From: Mycolicibacterium mageritense
GTDB lineage: Bacteria > Actinomycetota > Actinomycetes > Mycobacteriales > Mycobacteriaceae
Reading direction: 5' to 3'
NCBI RefSeq assembly: GCF_010727475.1
Contig: NZ_AP022567.1
Location: forward strand, 5,766,001 to 5,830,000
Length of the DNA stretch: 64,000 nt
Made by a program: the position numbers and the translations under genes. The notes under the pieces are model-generated. The model searched no databases, was not told the DNA's origin, and saw only the letters and a list, made by a program, of their open reading frames with translations. Shown piece after piece: positions 25,166 to 34,466 of this stretch. Every line of letters starts with the position of its first letter. Position 1 is the first letter of the stretch.

Positions 25166-27874
25166 GTGCTGCACGGGAGGGCGGCCGAGCTCGGTGCCAT
25201 CCGCGCATGTCTGGCGCACGCACGAACCGGTCGCAGTTCGGTGCTGTTGGTCGTCGGAGAGGCCGGCAGTGGGAAGACCGCATTGCTCGACCGTGCTGTG
25301 GAGGATGCGGGTGACTTCCGGATCCTGCGCTGCACCGGTGTCGAATCAGAGGCCGAATTGCCGTTCGCGGCATTGCACCTGTTGCTGCACAACGACCTTG
25401 ACCAAATCGGTAAGCTCCCGGCGCCCCAGGCGGCCGCGGTGCGCGCGGCCTTCGGTCTTGCCGAGGCGCCGGGCGTCGACCGCCTGCTGGCCGGCCTGGC
25501 GACCCTGGGCCTGCTGTCCGAGATCGCGACCGACACTCCGTTGCTGTGCCTGGTCGACGACGCCCAGTGGGTGGACCGGGCATCGCTGGACGCGCTGCTG
25601 TTCGCCGGTCGCAGGTTCGGCGCAGAAGGAGTGGTGTTGCTGATCGCGAGCCGTGAGGATCTCACCGCCGCAGACCTGCCCGCCGTACGGCTCGGCGGCC
25701 TGTGTCAGTCGGCGGCAGTCGCGCTCCTGGCCGAGCGGGCCGCAGCCCTGACCCCTGACCAGCGTGACCGCGTGCTGATGCAGTCGCAACGAAACCCACT
25801 GGCGCTCATCGAATTCGCCGCGGCGCAGCAGTCTGGAGGACTCGGTGCGGTAACGGATGCCGCACATCGGGTGATCGATGCGTTCGAGGTGCAGGTACGA
25901 CGCCTACCCGCGGCCACTCGGCGCCTGCTGTTGGTGATGGCGGCCGACGACACCGGCGAGCTGGGTGTCCTTCTCGCGGCCTCGGCAAGTCTGGACCTCG
26001 GGCCGGCCGACTTCCGTCCGGCAGAAAACGCCGGATTGATCCAGCTGAGCGTGGAATCCGCGGTATTCCGTCATCCGCTGATCCGGTCCGCGGTCTATCG
26101 CGCAGCGTCGATCACCGACCGCGGCCGGGCACATCGCGCACTGGCCACGGCTCTGTCGGCCGATGGGTACGCGGATCGCCGGGCATGGCACTTGGCCTCG
26201 GCGGCAGTCGGATTCGACGCTGCAGCTGCCGACGCGCTGGAAGCGGCTGCGGTGCGGGCCGAGCGTCGTGGCGGGTACGCGGCCGCGACTGCAGGCTACG
26301 AACGTGCCGCCCGGCTCACCGCCGATCCTGATATTCGGGGTCGTCGGCTGGCGGCAGGCGCGGCGTGTGCGCGTGATTCTGCTCAACTCGACCGCGCTGC
26401 CTCGATGGCCACTGACGCGGACCGACTGACCACTGATCCGCGCAACCGCGCGCGCCTCGCGTGGGTGCGTGCCCGCGTCGAGTTCGAGCGCGGTACTCCG
26501 AGGCGGGCTTCCGAACTGATGCTCGACGGCGCCGGTCTTCTGACGGGCATCGATGACGAGCGCGCCGCGCAGATGCTGGTCGAGTCGGGACGCATGGCCT
26601 ACTTCGCCGATGCCGCACCGAGTTTGGGCCGCTTGATAGAAGCCATCGACGGAATAGACCTGCCACGCAACCATCCCCTGAGAGCCTTCCTGGCGGCGAC
26701 GTCGATCGTGGCCAAGCTGCAGGCGGGGTGGCCCGGCCGAGAGGTGCCGCCGCTGCCGCCCGTGGTGCACGCGATCGCGGCGGACTCGCTCGGTGCCACG
26801 GTCGGCAACCTTCCCGCGCACAGTGCGTTTCTCAACCTTGTGATCGGGGATGCCGACGAAGCGATGGCGCAGGCCGGGCGCATGCTGGCCGAGGCCCGTG
26901 AACGCGGCCTGATCGGCGGGCTTCCGCACATTCTGCTGACGGCGGCGCAGGCTGCCTTGCTCGCTGGGAGGTTGTCGGACGCGCTGCATGCCGCCGAGGA
27001 GGGGATCCGGATATCGGAGGACACCGGTCAGCAGCATTCCGCGGTGAACTTACGGGCGGTGTTGGCCCGGGTCACCGCGATGACCGGGGACGCCGACCGC
27101 TGCCGCGCCCTCGCCGAGGAGACAATCGCGTCAGGTGTGCAACGACATTCGCTGAGCTCGGGTTTGGCGCAGTTGGCGCTCGCGACGCTCGACCTCGGTT
27201 CGGCACGATACGCAAGCGCGCTGGACCGGTTGGCAGCAGTGCCCGAGCCCCTGCAGCGGCACCCGGGTTTCGTGAATCTCGCCGCGCCGGAATGGGCCGA
27301 AGCGGCCAGCCGTTCCGAGCAGCCGGAGCGGGCCGCGGACGCAATGCGCAATTTCGAGGCGTGGGCCGAGTATCGCGACAATCCGGTTGTCTACGCCGGC
27401 TGGAACCGCTGCCGGGCGCTGCTGGCCGCTGATGACCGGGCGGAAGACCACTTCACAGCGTCACTGCGGCTGTACCGCACCATCAACCGGCCACTGGGGC
27501 TCGCCCGCACACAGTTGCTGTACGGCGAATGGCTGCGGCGCATGAGACGCCGGTCGGAATCGCGGGCGCCGTTGCGGCGCGCATTGCATGTCTTCGAACA
27601 GGCCGCCGCGCGGTCTTGGGCGGAGCGCGCGCGTGCTGAGCTGCGGGCTACCGGCGAGCGTGTGTCGAGTGGAGCTGAGTATGGTGGCGCAGTAGACCGG
27701 CTTACCGCCCAGGAGCTGCAGGTGGTTCGGCTCGCGGCGGCCGGGCTCAGCAATCGCGACATCGGCGCGCAGCTGTTCATCAGCCCGCGAACCGCCGGAT
27801 ACCACCTGTACAAGGCGTTCCCGAAGCTCGGCGTGGCAGATCGGCGCGAGTTGGGCGGCCTCGATCTGCACTAG
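25166..27874 (+). CDS. Large ATP-binding LuxR-family regulator (LAL/AAA-TPR-HTH type)
   Basis: A 902-aa regulator. The N-terminal AAA ATPase has a Walker A (VVGEAGSGKTALLD, about 25-38) and Walker B (LCLVDDAQWVD, about 127-137). A long Ala-rich TPR-like helical region follows, and a C-terminal LuxR helix-turn-helix closes the protein (about 845-900, LTAQELQVVRLAAAGLSNRD, ISPRTAGYHLYKAFPKLGV). Family members act as inducer-binding, ATP-driven transcription activators. Targets are unknown; the divergent META lipoprotein gene and the downstream LLM gene are candidates. Confidence 0.9.
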   Translation: MLHGRAAELGAIRACLAHARTGRSSVLLVVGEAGSGKTALLDRAVEDAGDFRILRCTGVESEAELPFAALHLLLHNDLDQIGKLPAPQAAAVRAAFGLAEAPGVDRLLAGLATLGLLSEIATDTPLLCLVDDAQWVDRASLDALLFAGRRFGAEGVVLLIASREDLTAADLPAVRLGGLCQSAAVALLAERAAALTPDQRDRVLMQSQRNPLALIEFAAAQQSGGLGAVTDAAHRVIDAFEVQVRRLPAATRRLLLVMAADDTGELGVLLAASASLDLGPADFRPAENAGLIQLSVESAVFRHPLIRSAVYRAASITDRGRAHRALATALSADGYADRRAWHLASAAVGFDAAAADALEAAAVRAERRGGYAAATAGYERAARLTADPDIRGRRLAAGAACARDSAQLDRAASMATDADRLTTDPRNRARLAWVRARVEFERGTPRRASELMLDGAGLLTGIDDERAAQMLVESGRMAYFADAAPSLGRLIEAIDGIDLPRNHPLRAFLAATSIVAKLQAGWPGREVPPLPPVVHAIAADSLGATVGNLPAHSAFLNLVIGDADEAMAQAGRMLAEARERGLIGGLPHILLTAAQAALLAGRLSDALHAAEEGIRISEDTGQQHSAVNLRAVLARVTAMTGDADRCRALAEETIASGVQRHSLSSGLAQLALATLDLGSARYASALDRLAAVPEPLQRHPGFVNLAAPEWAEAASRSEQPERAADAMRNFEAWAEYRDNPVVYAGWNRCRALLAADDRAEDHFTASLRLYRTINRPLGLARTQLLYGEWLRRMRRRSESRAPLRRALHVFEQAAARSWAERARAELRATGERVSSGAEYGGAVDRLTAQELQVVRLAAAGLSNRDIGAQLFISPRTAGYHLYKAFPKLGVADRRELGGLDLH

Positions 27875-27936
27875 AGCGCCGAATACAGTCACGCGACAGA
27901 TTCGGAGACGCCGCTGCTCGCGGCACGGTCGGTGGC

Positions 27937-28974
27937 ATGAAATTCGGAGTCGATATCCCCACCTGCCTGGCCGGGATGGCTTACCCGGTGCCGTTCGCCG
28001 GAGCCGACGAGGTCGTGCGGATCGCGGTTGAGGCCGAACAACTCGGGTATGACGAAGTGGCGGGCAACGACCACCTCAGTACGCAGCAGTTCGTCCGGCA
28101 GGCCTGGCAGGCGCCGCCCGACTATTACGAACCCCTGATCATGCTGGCGACGATCGCGGCCCGGACATCGGTGGTGCGGCTGGGCACCGGCATCCTCGTG
28201 CTGCCGATGCGCGACCCGGTGCTGCTGGCCAAGCAGGTAGCCACCCTCGACCAGATCAGTGGCGGCCGGGTGAATCTCGCCGTGGCAGCAGGAGGCTACC
28301 GCGACGAATTTGAAAGCGTCGTGCCCGACCTCGCCGATGCGTCGAGATCCGATCTGATGGCCGAGGGCATCGACGCCTTGCGTGTGCTGTTTGAGCAGCC
28401 ACGGTCGACATTTGAGGGAAAGTACCGGCGATTCGTCGACGTCGAGTCCTATCCGAAGCCCGTGCAGAGCCCGTTACCGATCTTCTCGGGCGGCAACGCC
28501 ACAGGTGCTCTGCGGCGGGCAGGGGAGCGGTGCGACGGATGGTTGCCTGCCAAGATCGGCCCCGCCGAGATCGGCGAAGGGCGCGAACGGATCGCGCAGT
28601 ATGCGCGGGCCGCGGGCCGCGATCCGGCGGCGATCACCATCGGCCTGCAAACAGTGGTGTGCATCGCCGACACCGCCGAACAGGCGCGCGAGAAGTTCGA
28701 GCGATCGACGTTCGAACTGTTTCGCGGGTCGTTGTCGAACACCATGATGAAGGGTGTCGACCTCGACAAGTACCTGTCCGACAACCTCATCGGCACCCCC
28801 GAGGAGGTGTGTGCCAAGGCGGCGGCGTTCGACGCGGCTGGGTTGGACGGGTTCTACGCAACCCTGTTCGTCGCCGACACGGTCGATGAGATGCTCGGCC
28901 AGATGCGGCGTTTCGCGCAGCATGTGATTCCGGAGTTCCGGGACCGGCATGCTGAGGCGACAAATTCACGTTGA
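27937..28974 (+). CDS. LLM-class F420-dependent oxidoreductase
   Basis: A 345-aa TIM-barrel flavin/F420 enzyme of the luciferase-like superfamily, with VRLGTGILVLPMRDPVLLAKQ in part, DQISGGRVNLAVAAGG, PIFSGGNATGALRRAGERCDGW in part and the C-terminal NLIGTPEEVCAKAAAF. Mycobacterial members mostly use F420, and a TIGR03619-like oxidoreductase role is plausible. It lies 62 nt after the LuxR-type regulator on the same strand and overlaps the convergent DUF222 gene by 9 bp. Substrate unknown. Confidence 0.85.
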   Translation: MKFGVDIPTCLAGMAYPVPFAGADEVVRIAVEAEQLGYDEVAGNDHLSTQQFVRQAWQAPPDYYEPLIMLATIAARTSVVRLGTGILVLPMRDPVLLAKQVATLDQISGGRVNLAVAAGGYRDEFESVVPDLADASRSDLMAEGIDALRVLFEQPRSTFEGKYRRFVDVESYPKPVQSPLPIFSGGNATGALRRAGERCDGWLPAKIGPAEIGEGRERIAQYARAAGRDPAAITIGLQTVVCIADTAEQAREKFERSTFELFRGSLSNTMMKGVDLDKYLSDNLIGTPEEVCAKAAAFDAAGLDGFYATLFVADTVDEMLGQMRRFAQHVIPEFRDRHAEATNSR

Positions 28975-30351
28975 GCGACAGTCGGTTTCGTCGTCGTCGT
29001 CATCTTCGGTGAGGTAGTGCTGAGGGCGGTGGTGGTAGTTGATCCGGGCTTGCCCCCAGTCGAGTAGCGGTGGTGGCGTCCATTGGTAGCGGCCGGTGGG
29101 GCCCTTCGTGGTGGTCCAGCCGTAGGCGGTGACCAAGCCGTTATCCGGCCCGCAGGCCAGGGTGAGGTCGTCGATGTTGGTTTCCCCGCCGTGTTGCCAG
29201 TCCTGGTGGCCGTGATGGGCCTGGCACCGGTAGCCGCACGCGGTGCACCCGGGCCGGGTGCAGCCCCGATCCCGGGCGAACAGCATCAACCGCTGCCCGA
29301 CCGAAGCGACCCGTTTGGTGCGGCCCAAATGCAGCGCGATGTTGGTGTGCTGGTCGAACACCGCCAGGTAGTGCCAGGCGTGGGCGGCCAACCGGATCAG
29401 ATCCGGTATCGGCAGCCGGGTACCGCCCGCGGTGACAGCCACTCCCGCTCCGGCTTCCAACTCTTGCAGCGTGGTGGTGACCACGATCGAGGCGGGCAAC
29501 CCGTTGTGCTGACCCAGATCCCCGGTCTTCAACGCGGTGCGCGTGATCGCCAACAACGCATCATGGGTGCGCTGGCCGGGGGTGCGGGTATCGGCGTCGA
29601 TCTGGTCCTGCGACGGCGTCCCAGACACACACGGTGCCTCGTCGTCCGGATTGCACATCCCCGGCGCCCCGTATTTCTCCAGCCCCGGTTCCAGATGCGC
29701 CCGCAATTCCGGGGTGATGATCCCATACAGCCGCGACATCCCCTCGGAATCCTGCGGCCCCAGGTACAGCCCGCGACGCTGCGCGCGGCGCTGCTCGACG
29801 GGCACCGGCCCGTCCTGATCCAACAAGTACAACGCTTCATCCACGGTGTGTTGCAGCGCTTCGGGGGTGTCCTGGGCCGCTGCGGCGGTCAGCTTCTGCT
29901 CGAACTCCACCAGGCGGGCCTCCTCGACCCACCCCGGGCACTTGGTGAAGAACCCGTGCAGAATCGCCACATGATCGGGGGTGAGCCAGCCACCGGCCTG
30001 CGCCGCAGCGATCACCGCCCGCCGCGCCGGCAGCACCTCCCCGGTCACCGCGAACCGCGGCCCCAGATGATGGGCGTCGCGCAACCGGCGGCGGGCCTCC
30101 TTGCCGGAGATCCGCAGCCGGATCCGCAACGCCTCCGGCCACGACTTGGCGCCGATCTTCTTCGGCGTGGTCTGCTCTCCCAACACCGCAATCGCGGTCT
30201 GCTCCACCGTCGGCAACCCGTTGTAGGCGTCCTGCACACCCGCACACACCGCGAGCAGATCTGCCTCCGACAACACCTGCCACGGCAGCTCCCGCAGGCC
30301 GGCCACCGCCGCGTGCAACGCGGCAAGCTTGGCAGCCACCTCCGGATTCAT
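28966..30351 (-). CDS. DUF222 / HNH endonuclease-domain protein (13E12 repeat family)
   Basis: A 461-aa member of the mycobacterial 13E12 family. The N-terminal DUF222 region covers about 1-330. The C-terminal HNH domain (about 365-420) shows RGCTRPGCTACGYRCQAHH, HQDWQHGGETNIDDLTLAC and the closing acidic tail DDDDDETD. Cys pairs and the HH/N positions suit a metal-dependent nuclease. A LexA-type box stands directly before the ATG. These genes are multi-copy and mobile-looking in mycobacteria, and their biological role is not established. Confidence 0.88.
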   Translation of the reverse strand: MNPEVAAKLAALHAAVAGLRELPWQVLSEADLLAVCAGVQDAYNGLPTVEQTAIAVLGEQTTPKKIGAKSWPEALRIRLRISGKEARRRLRDAHHLGPRFAVTGEVLPARRAVIAAAQAGGWLTPDHVAILHGFFTKCPGWVEEARLVEFEQKLTAAAAQDTPEALQHTVDEALYLLDQDGPVPVEQRRAQRRGLYLGPQDSEGMSRLYGIITPELRAHLEPGLEKYGAPGMCNPDDEAPCVSGTPSQDQIDADTRTPGQRTHDALLAITRTALKTGDLGQHNGLPASIVVTTTLQELEAGAGVAVTAGGTRLPIPDLIRLAAHAWHYLAVFDQHTNIALHLGRTKRVASVGQRLMLFARDRGCTRPGCTACGYRCQAHHGHQDWQHGGETNIDDLTLACGPDNGLVTAYGWTTTKGPTGRYQWTPPPLLDWGQARINYHHRPQHYLTEDDDDDETDCRST

Positions 30352-30354
30352 GCT

Positions 30355-30370
30355 TCGAACATTAGTTCGA
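30355..30370 (-). promoter_or_regulatory. LexA (SOS) box with embedded leaderless -10
   Basis: TCGAACATTAGTTCGA fits the mycobacterial LexA consensus TCGAAC-N4-GTTCGA exactly, and the arms extend one base further on each side (30354-30371). On the gene strand TAATGT (30364-30359) falls inside the box, 7 nt before the ATG of the DUF222/HNH gene, so LexA binding would cover the -10 itself. Confidence 0.85.
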
Positions 30371-30476
30371 ACATCTGACACTTTTCGTCGATGTGGGGCG
30401 CATGAGGCCACAGTGGCCAGAGTTTTTGCAGCGCCATCGGCCGGGGTCGAAAATCCCGGGCAGTAGGCTGCCACCC

Positions 30477-31214
30477 ATGCGAGTTGGTGTTCTTGGTGCA
30501 CGGGGCAAGGTCGGCGCGACCATGGTCCAGGCGGTTGAATCGGCGGACGATCTGACCTTCACCGTCGGTGTCGATGCCGGTGACGAGCTCAGTACGTTGA
30601 CCGGATCCGATACCGAAGTGGTCATCGACTTCACTCATCCGGATGTCGTCATGGACAACCTGAAGTTCCTGATCGACAACGGCATTCACGCCGTCGTCGG
30701 TACCACGGGCTTCACCGACGAGCGCATCGCACAAGTGCAGGCCTGGCTCAAGGGCAAGCCGGAGGTCGGCGTGCTCATCGCGCCGAACTTCGCCATCGGT
30801 GCCGTGCTGAGCATGCACTTCGCCAAACAAGCAGCGCGCTTCTTCGAGTCGGTCGAGGTCATCGAGCTGCACCACCCACACAAGGCCGACGCCCCGTCGG
30901 GCACCGCGGCGCGGACCGCCAGACTCATCGCTGACGCGCGAAAAGGCCTGCCGCCCAACCCCGATGCCACCAGCACCGGTCTGGAGGGCGCGCGCGGTGC
31001 CGATGTGGACGGCATCCCGGTGCACTCCATCCGGCTCGCGGGCCTGGTCGCCCACCAAGAGGTGCTGCTGGGTACCCAGGGCGAGACGCTCACCATCCGG
31101 CACGACAGCCTGGACCGGACGTCGTTCGTCCCGGGAGTGCTGTTGGCGGTGCGCAAGATCCGCGAGCACTTCGGGCTCACCATCGGCATTGAGCCGTTGC
31201 TCGACCTGTCGTGA
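30477..31214 (+). CDS. dapB: 4-Hydroxy-tetrahydrodipicolinate reductase
   Basis: A 245-aa enzyme of the diaminopimelate/lysine pathway, using NAD(P)H. The N-terminal cofactor fold shows VGVLGARGKVGATM, followed by VVIDFTHPDV, VGTTGF, APNFAIGAV and the substrate-loop motif ELHHPHKADAPSGTA. TAGGCT at 30464-30469 is 7 nt before ATG 30477. Its partner dapA lies 18 kb downstream, not in the same operon. Confidence 0.96.
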   Translation: MRVGVLGARGKVGATMVQAVESADDLTFTVGVDAGDELSTLTGSDTEVVIDFTHPDVVMDNLKFLIDNGIHAVVGTTGFTDERIAQVQAWLKGKPEVGVLIAPNFAIGAVLSMHFAKQAARFFESVEVIELHHPHKADAPSGTAARTARLIADARKGLPPNPDATSTGLEGARGADVDGIPVHSIRLAGLVAHQEVLLGTQGETLTIRHDSLDRTSFVPGVLLAVRKIREHFGLTIGIEPLLDLS

Positions 31215-31675
31215 GCGAGAGCGCGCGGTCGCTGCGCATCCAGTTGCTGATCGGCTTCATGTGTCTGGCGCTGATCGTGTACTTCCTCATGTTGGGCCGC
31301 ACCGCGATCATCCTCATCGGCTCGGGGGACGCCGCGCCGGTCGGACTCGGAGTGGCGTTGTTGGTCTTTCCGTTGATCGGTGCGTGGGCGATGGTCGCCA
31401 CCCTGCGTGCCGGCCTGGCTCACCAGCGGTTGGCCCGGCTGGCGCGCGAGCAGGGAATGGAACTCGACGTCAGCGATCTGCCGCGGCGTCCGTCGGGCCG
31501 CATCGAGCGTGAGGCGGCCGACGCACTGTTCATGACGGTCAAGGGCGAGCTCGAAGAAGACCCCGACAACTGGGTGCGGTGGTACCGGCTGGCCCGCGCC
31601 TACGACTATGCCGGCGACCGCAGCCGCGCCCGCGAAACGATGCGCACCGCGGTTCGGATGCAAGAAGGCCGTTGA
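31211..31675 (+). CDS. Conserved two-helix membrane protein
   Basis: A 154-aa protein with two membrane segments (about residues 11-31 and 42-64) and a cytoplasmic helical tail containing DPDNWVRWYRLARAYDYAGDRSRARE, quoted in part, which looks like a single TPR-like repeat. Position after dapB matches the conserved hypothetical Rv2772c. The GTG start overlaps the dapB stop by 4 nt. Function unknown. Confidence 0.75.
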   Translation: MSESARSLRIQLLIGFMCLALIVYFLMLGRTAIILIGSGDAAPVGLGVALLVFPLIGAWAMVATLRAGLAHQRLARLAREQGMELDVSDLPRRPSGRIEREAADALFMTVKGELEEDPDNWVRWYRLARAYDYAGDRSRARETMRTAVRMQEGR

Positions 31676-31697
31676 CCGTGACAGTGTGGGGGAACCG

Positions 31698-32150
31698 ATG
31701 CCACGACTGCTGATCGTCCACCACACGCCGTCGCCGTATACGCAGGCGATGTTCGAAGCAGTGCTTGCGGGCGCGACGGATCCCGAGATCGAGGGCGTCG
31801 AGGTGGTCCGTAGGCCCGCGCTCAAGGTCGCGCCGAGCGACATGCTGGAGGCCGACGGATACCTGCTCGGCTCACCGGCCAATCTCGGATACATCAGCGG
31901 CGCACTCAAACACGCATTCGACGTGTGCTACTACCCATGCCTCGATACGACGCGCGGGCGGCCCTACGGGTTGTACCTGCACGGCAACGAGGGCACCGAA
32001 GGCGCGGAGCGCGCCGTCGACACCATCACGACCGGCCTGGGCTGGGCCAAGGTCGCAGAGTACGTCGTGGTGTCGGGTAAACCGGGCAAATCCGAGTTGC
32101 AGGCGTGCTGGGAACTCGGCGCGACAGTTGCCGCACAGCTCATGAATTGA
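31698..32150 (+). CDS. Flavodoxin-like NAD(P)H oxidoreductase / FMN-binding protein
   Basis: A 150-aa flavodoxin-fold protein. The N-terminus LLIVHHTPSPYTQAMFEAV is a phosphate-binding loop of the NADPH-dependent FMN reductase type, and YLLGSPANLGYISGALKHAFD follows the flavodoxin pattern (in part). It resembles Rv2771c, which occupies the same place after dapB. GGGGGAAC precedes the ATG. Redox partner unknown. Confidence 0.75.
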   Translation: MPRLLIVHHTPSPYTQAMFEAVLAGATDPEIEGVEVVRRPALKVAPSDMLEADGYLLGSPANLGYISGALKHAFDVCYYPCLDTTRGRPYGLYLHGNEGTEGAERAVDTITTGLGWAKVAEYVVVSGKPGKSELQACWELGATVAAQLMN

Positions 32151-32220
32151 CGCCCGTTACGGGTATTTTCGACGAGACCGCAGCCGTGTTGTAGCGAGAC
32201 GATGTGACGGAGGATCAGGT

Positions 32221-32676
32221 ATGCCGGGGATTGCCGAACTAGCTCTCGGTGCCGCACCGATCGCCGGAGGCGCCATGCTCGGGGTGATCGCAGGCAATTT
32301 GAAACCGCCGGACGTGCGTGGGCTCATCGCCAAGGACATGGACCTGCTGGAACGGCTGCCGGCTGAGGACGTCGAATTGAAGGCGAGGCTCAAGGCCAGC
32401 ATCGACCAGCGCATCAGCGAGCTCATCACGGCGGGGGACCGCAGTCGTGAGATTCGCGAGGCCGCAATGTCCTATCGCGGCAACTGGCGAGACATCGTCG
32501 TATTCATCTGCGCGGTGCTGTTCACCATCGTCTGGTGGAACGTGAGCCACAGCAGGGCCAATTGGCTCACGATGTTCATCGCGATGATCATCGTGTCAGT
32601 CGCCGCGGGCATCTACGCGGGCCGCGGGGTACTCCGCGCGATCAGGACGTTCCTGCACCGAGACGACGATCAATAG
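32221..32676 (+). CDS. Hypothetical membrane protein
   Basis: A 151-aa protein. A hydrophobic N-terminus (about 5-26) precedes a charged helical region (30-80), then two adjacent membrane segments (about 92-109 and 117-136) separated by a short loop, and a basic tail. GGAGG supports the ATG. I do not recognise a family. It stands alone between the flavodoxin-like gene and the convergent CitE-like gene, overlapping the latter by 7 bp. Confidence 0.65.
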   Translation: MPGIAELALGAAPIAGGAMLGVIAGNLKPPDVRGLIAKDMDLLERLPAEDVELKARLKASIDQRISELITAGDRSREIREAAMSYRGNWRDIVVFICAVLFTIVWWNVSHSRANWLTMFIAMIIVSVAAGIYAGRGVLRAIRTFLHRDDDQ

Positions 32677-33587
32677 TGGAAGGTGTCGGACGGCGCGGGC
32701 ACGTGATCCGGATCGTCGCCGAACTCGGATTCGTGGATGCCGTAGGCCTTTGCCAGATCGAGGATTTTGTTGGCGCGGGCGATACGGGGTAGGTCTGAGC
32801 CGTTGCGGATCTCGCCGCCGTCCCGCTGGAATTCGGCGAAAAACTCCTTGGCCCAGCTGATTTCCTCCTGAGAGGGCGACAGGCCCTCGTTCACCGTGGG
32901 GCACTGGTCCGGCGTCAGGCAGATCTTGCCGGTCATGCCGAACTCCGCCGAGACAGCGGTGGCCTCGGACAGTTTCAGTGCGCTCGACCCGACGGTGGGT
33001 CCGTCGATGGCGCTGGGCAGATGGGCGGCCTTGGCGGCGATAGTGAACCGGGACCGGGCGTAGGCCAACGTGGCCGGGTTGTCGCCGAAGCCGGTGTCAC
33101 GGCGGAAGTCGCCGATCCCGAACGCCAGCCGGAAGGTGCCTTTGGCGGCCGCGATCTCGGTGATGCGTTCGAGGCCGCGGGCCGTTTCCACCAGCGCGAC
33201 GATCGGGATGTTCGGCAGGCGTTTGGCGGTTTCGGTGACATGGTCGACCGACTCGACCATGGCCAGCATGATCCCGCCGACCGAGGTCTTGCCGAGCATC
33301 TCCAGATCCTCGGCCCACCACGGGGTGCCGAAGCCGTTTACCCGGACCCAGTCGGTGTTGCCCTCGCCCAGCCAGCGGATCACGTTGTCGCGTGCCGCGG
33401 TCTTGTCCTTCGGGGCGACAGCGTCCTCGATGTCGAGGATCACGATGTCGGCGCGCGACCGCGCGGCCGGCGCGAAGCGCTCGTACTGCGCGCCGTTGAC
33501 CAGCAGCCAACTCCGCGCGAGTACCGGGTCGATGCGGAACCCGGACTCGTCGGGATCGGGCTGGAAGGTGCTGGTCTGGTCGTACAC
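32670..33587 (-). CDS. HpcH/HpaI aldolase / citrate lyase beta-like (CitE-like) protein
   Basis: A 305-aa TIM-barrel lyase. Landmarks are SRADIVILDIEDAVAPKDK (in part; metal-binding and CoA-binding region), VRVNGFGTPW, VALVETARGLERI with the metal-ligand Glu, and FGIGDFRRDTGF. Free-standing CitE-like proteins act on citramalyl-CoA, malyl-CoA or similar thioesters. It follows the dienelactone hydrolase gene by 45 nt on the same strand. Confidence 0.82.
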   Translation of the reverse strand: MYDQTSTFQPDPDESGFRIDPVLARSWLLVNGAQYERFAPAARSRADIVILDIEDAVAPKDKTAARDNVIRWLGEGNTDWVRVNGFGTPWWAEDLEMLGKTSVGGIMLAMVESVDHVTETAKRLPNIPIVALVETARGLERITEIAAAKGTFRLAFGIGDFRRDTGFGDNPATLAYARSRFTIAAKAAHLPSAIDGPTVGSSALKLSEATAVSAEFGMTGKICLTPDQCPTVNEGLSPSQEEISWAKEFFAEFQRDGGEIRNGSDLPRIARANKILDLAKAYGIHESEFGDDPDHVPAPSDTFHY

Positions 33588-33632
33588 GCCGTCAATCGTC
33601 GCTTACCGCCGCACCGGCGGACGCGGCGGGGC

Positions 33633-34370
33633 TCAGCCGAGCCGCGCTCCGAAGAAACTCTCCATGGCGTCCCAATGCTGCCGCGCCGCGGCCTCGTCAT
33701 ACGGTGCGTTGTCGGGAACCGCGAAACCGTGTGCGGCAGCATAGATTTCGATGGTGTGCTCGACGCCTGCGGCCGTCAACGCCTTCTCCAGGGTTTCGGC
33801 CTGTTCGGGCGTGAACGAGGCGTCACCCTCCGCGCCGCCCACATACACCGCGGCCTGAATCTTGTCGGCCAGCAGATGCGGGCTGCCGGGATCGTCGGAC
33901 GCGAGCCCACCACCGTGGAACGACATCGCCGCCGCGACCCGCTCGGGCACGCGGCCCGCGACCACGAGCGACGTCCGGCCGCCCATGCAGTAGCCGGTCG
34001 TGCCGAACTTGCCGTCGACGACCTCGGGCCGAGCCTGCAGATAGTCGAAGAACGCCGTGGCATCGGCCGCCATGACGTCGGGCGTCACCTTCTGCATCAT
34101 CGAGAACAGCCGCGCACGTTCGGACTGGTCGCCGAACACGGTCGCCATGTCGAACGGGGCCCAGCCGGCGTCGCGGTAGTAGATGTCGGGAACCAGCACT
34201 GCGTAGCCTTCGTCGGCGAGCTGGGCCGCCATCTGGTCGAACGTCGCCCGCGGTCCACCGGCATCCGGGTACATGACCACGCCCGGCCACGGTCCGTGGC
34301 CGTCCGGAACCGCGAGGGTCACTGCACACGTTCCGTCGGCGGTGGTGATGGAGTCCTTGATGATGGGCAT
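33633..34370 (-). CDS. Dienelactone hydrolase family protein
   Basis: A 245-aa alpha/beta hydrolase with the Cys nucleophile typical of this family in GYCMGG, the likely Asp in GDASFTPEQ and the His in AAAHGFAVP. ATG 34370 is preceded by CCAGGAG. Dienelactone hydrolases open lactones made in aromatic ring degradation, but many mycobacterial members have other ester substrates. It likely shares a transcript with the downstream CitE-like gene. Confidence 0.85.
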   Translation of the reverse strand: MPIIKDSITTADGTCAVTLAVPDGHGPWPGVVMYPDAGGPRATFDQMAAQLADEGYAVLVPDIYYRDAGWAPFDMATVFGDQSERARLFSMMQKVTPDVMAADATAFFDYLQARPEVVDGKFGTTGYCMGGRTSLVVAGRVPERVAAAMSFHGGGLASDDPGSPHLLADKIQAAVYVGGAEGDASFTPEQAETLEKALTAAGVEHTIEIYAAAHGFAVPDNAPYDEAAARQHWDAMESFFGARLG

Positions 34371-34466
34371 GGGTTCTGTTCTACTCCTGGAAGCTGAGCG
34401 CCGACGCGCCGCGGCCCCGTTGCGGGGGTCGTCGTCCCGCACCGCGATCCGACGTAAGCTGGCCCA

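Noticed and set aside
29083..30378. A 431-residue plus-strand frame opposite the DUF222/HNH gene
   Set aside because: Antisense composition, and it would read through the LexA box.
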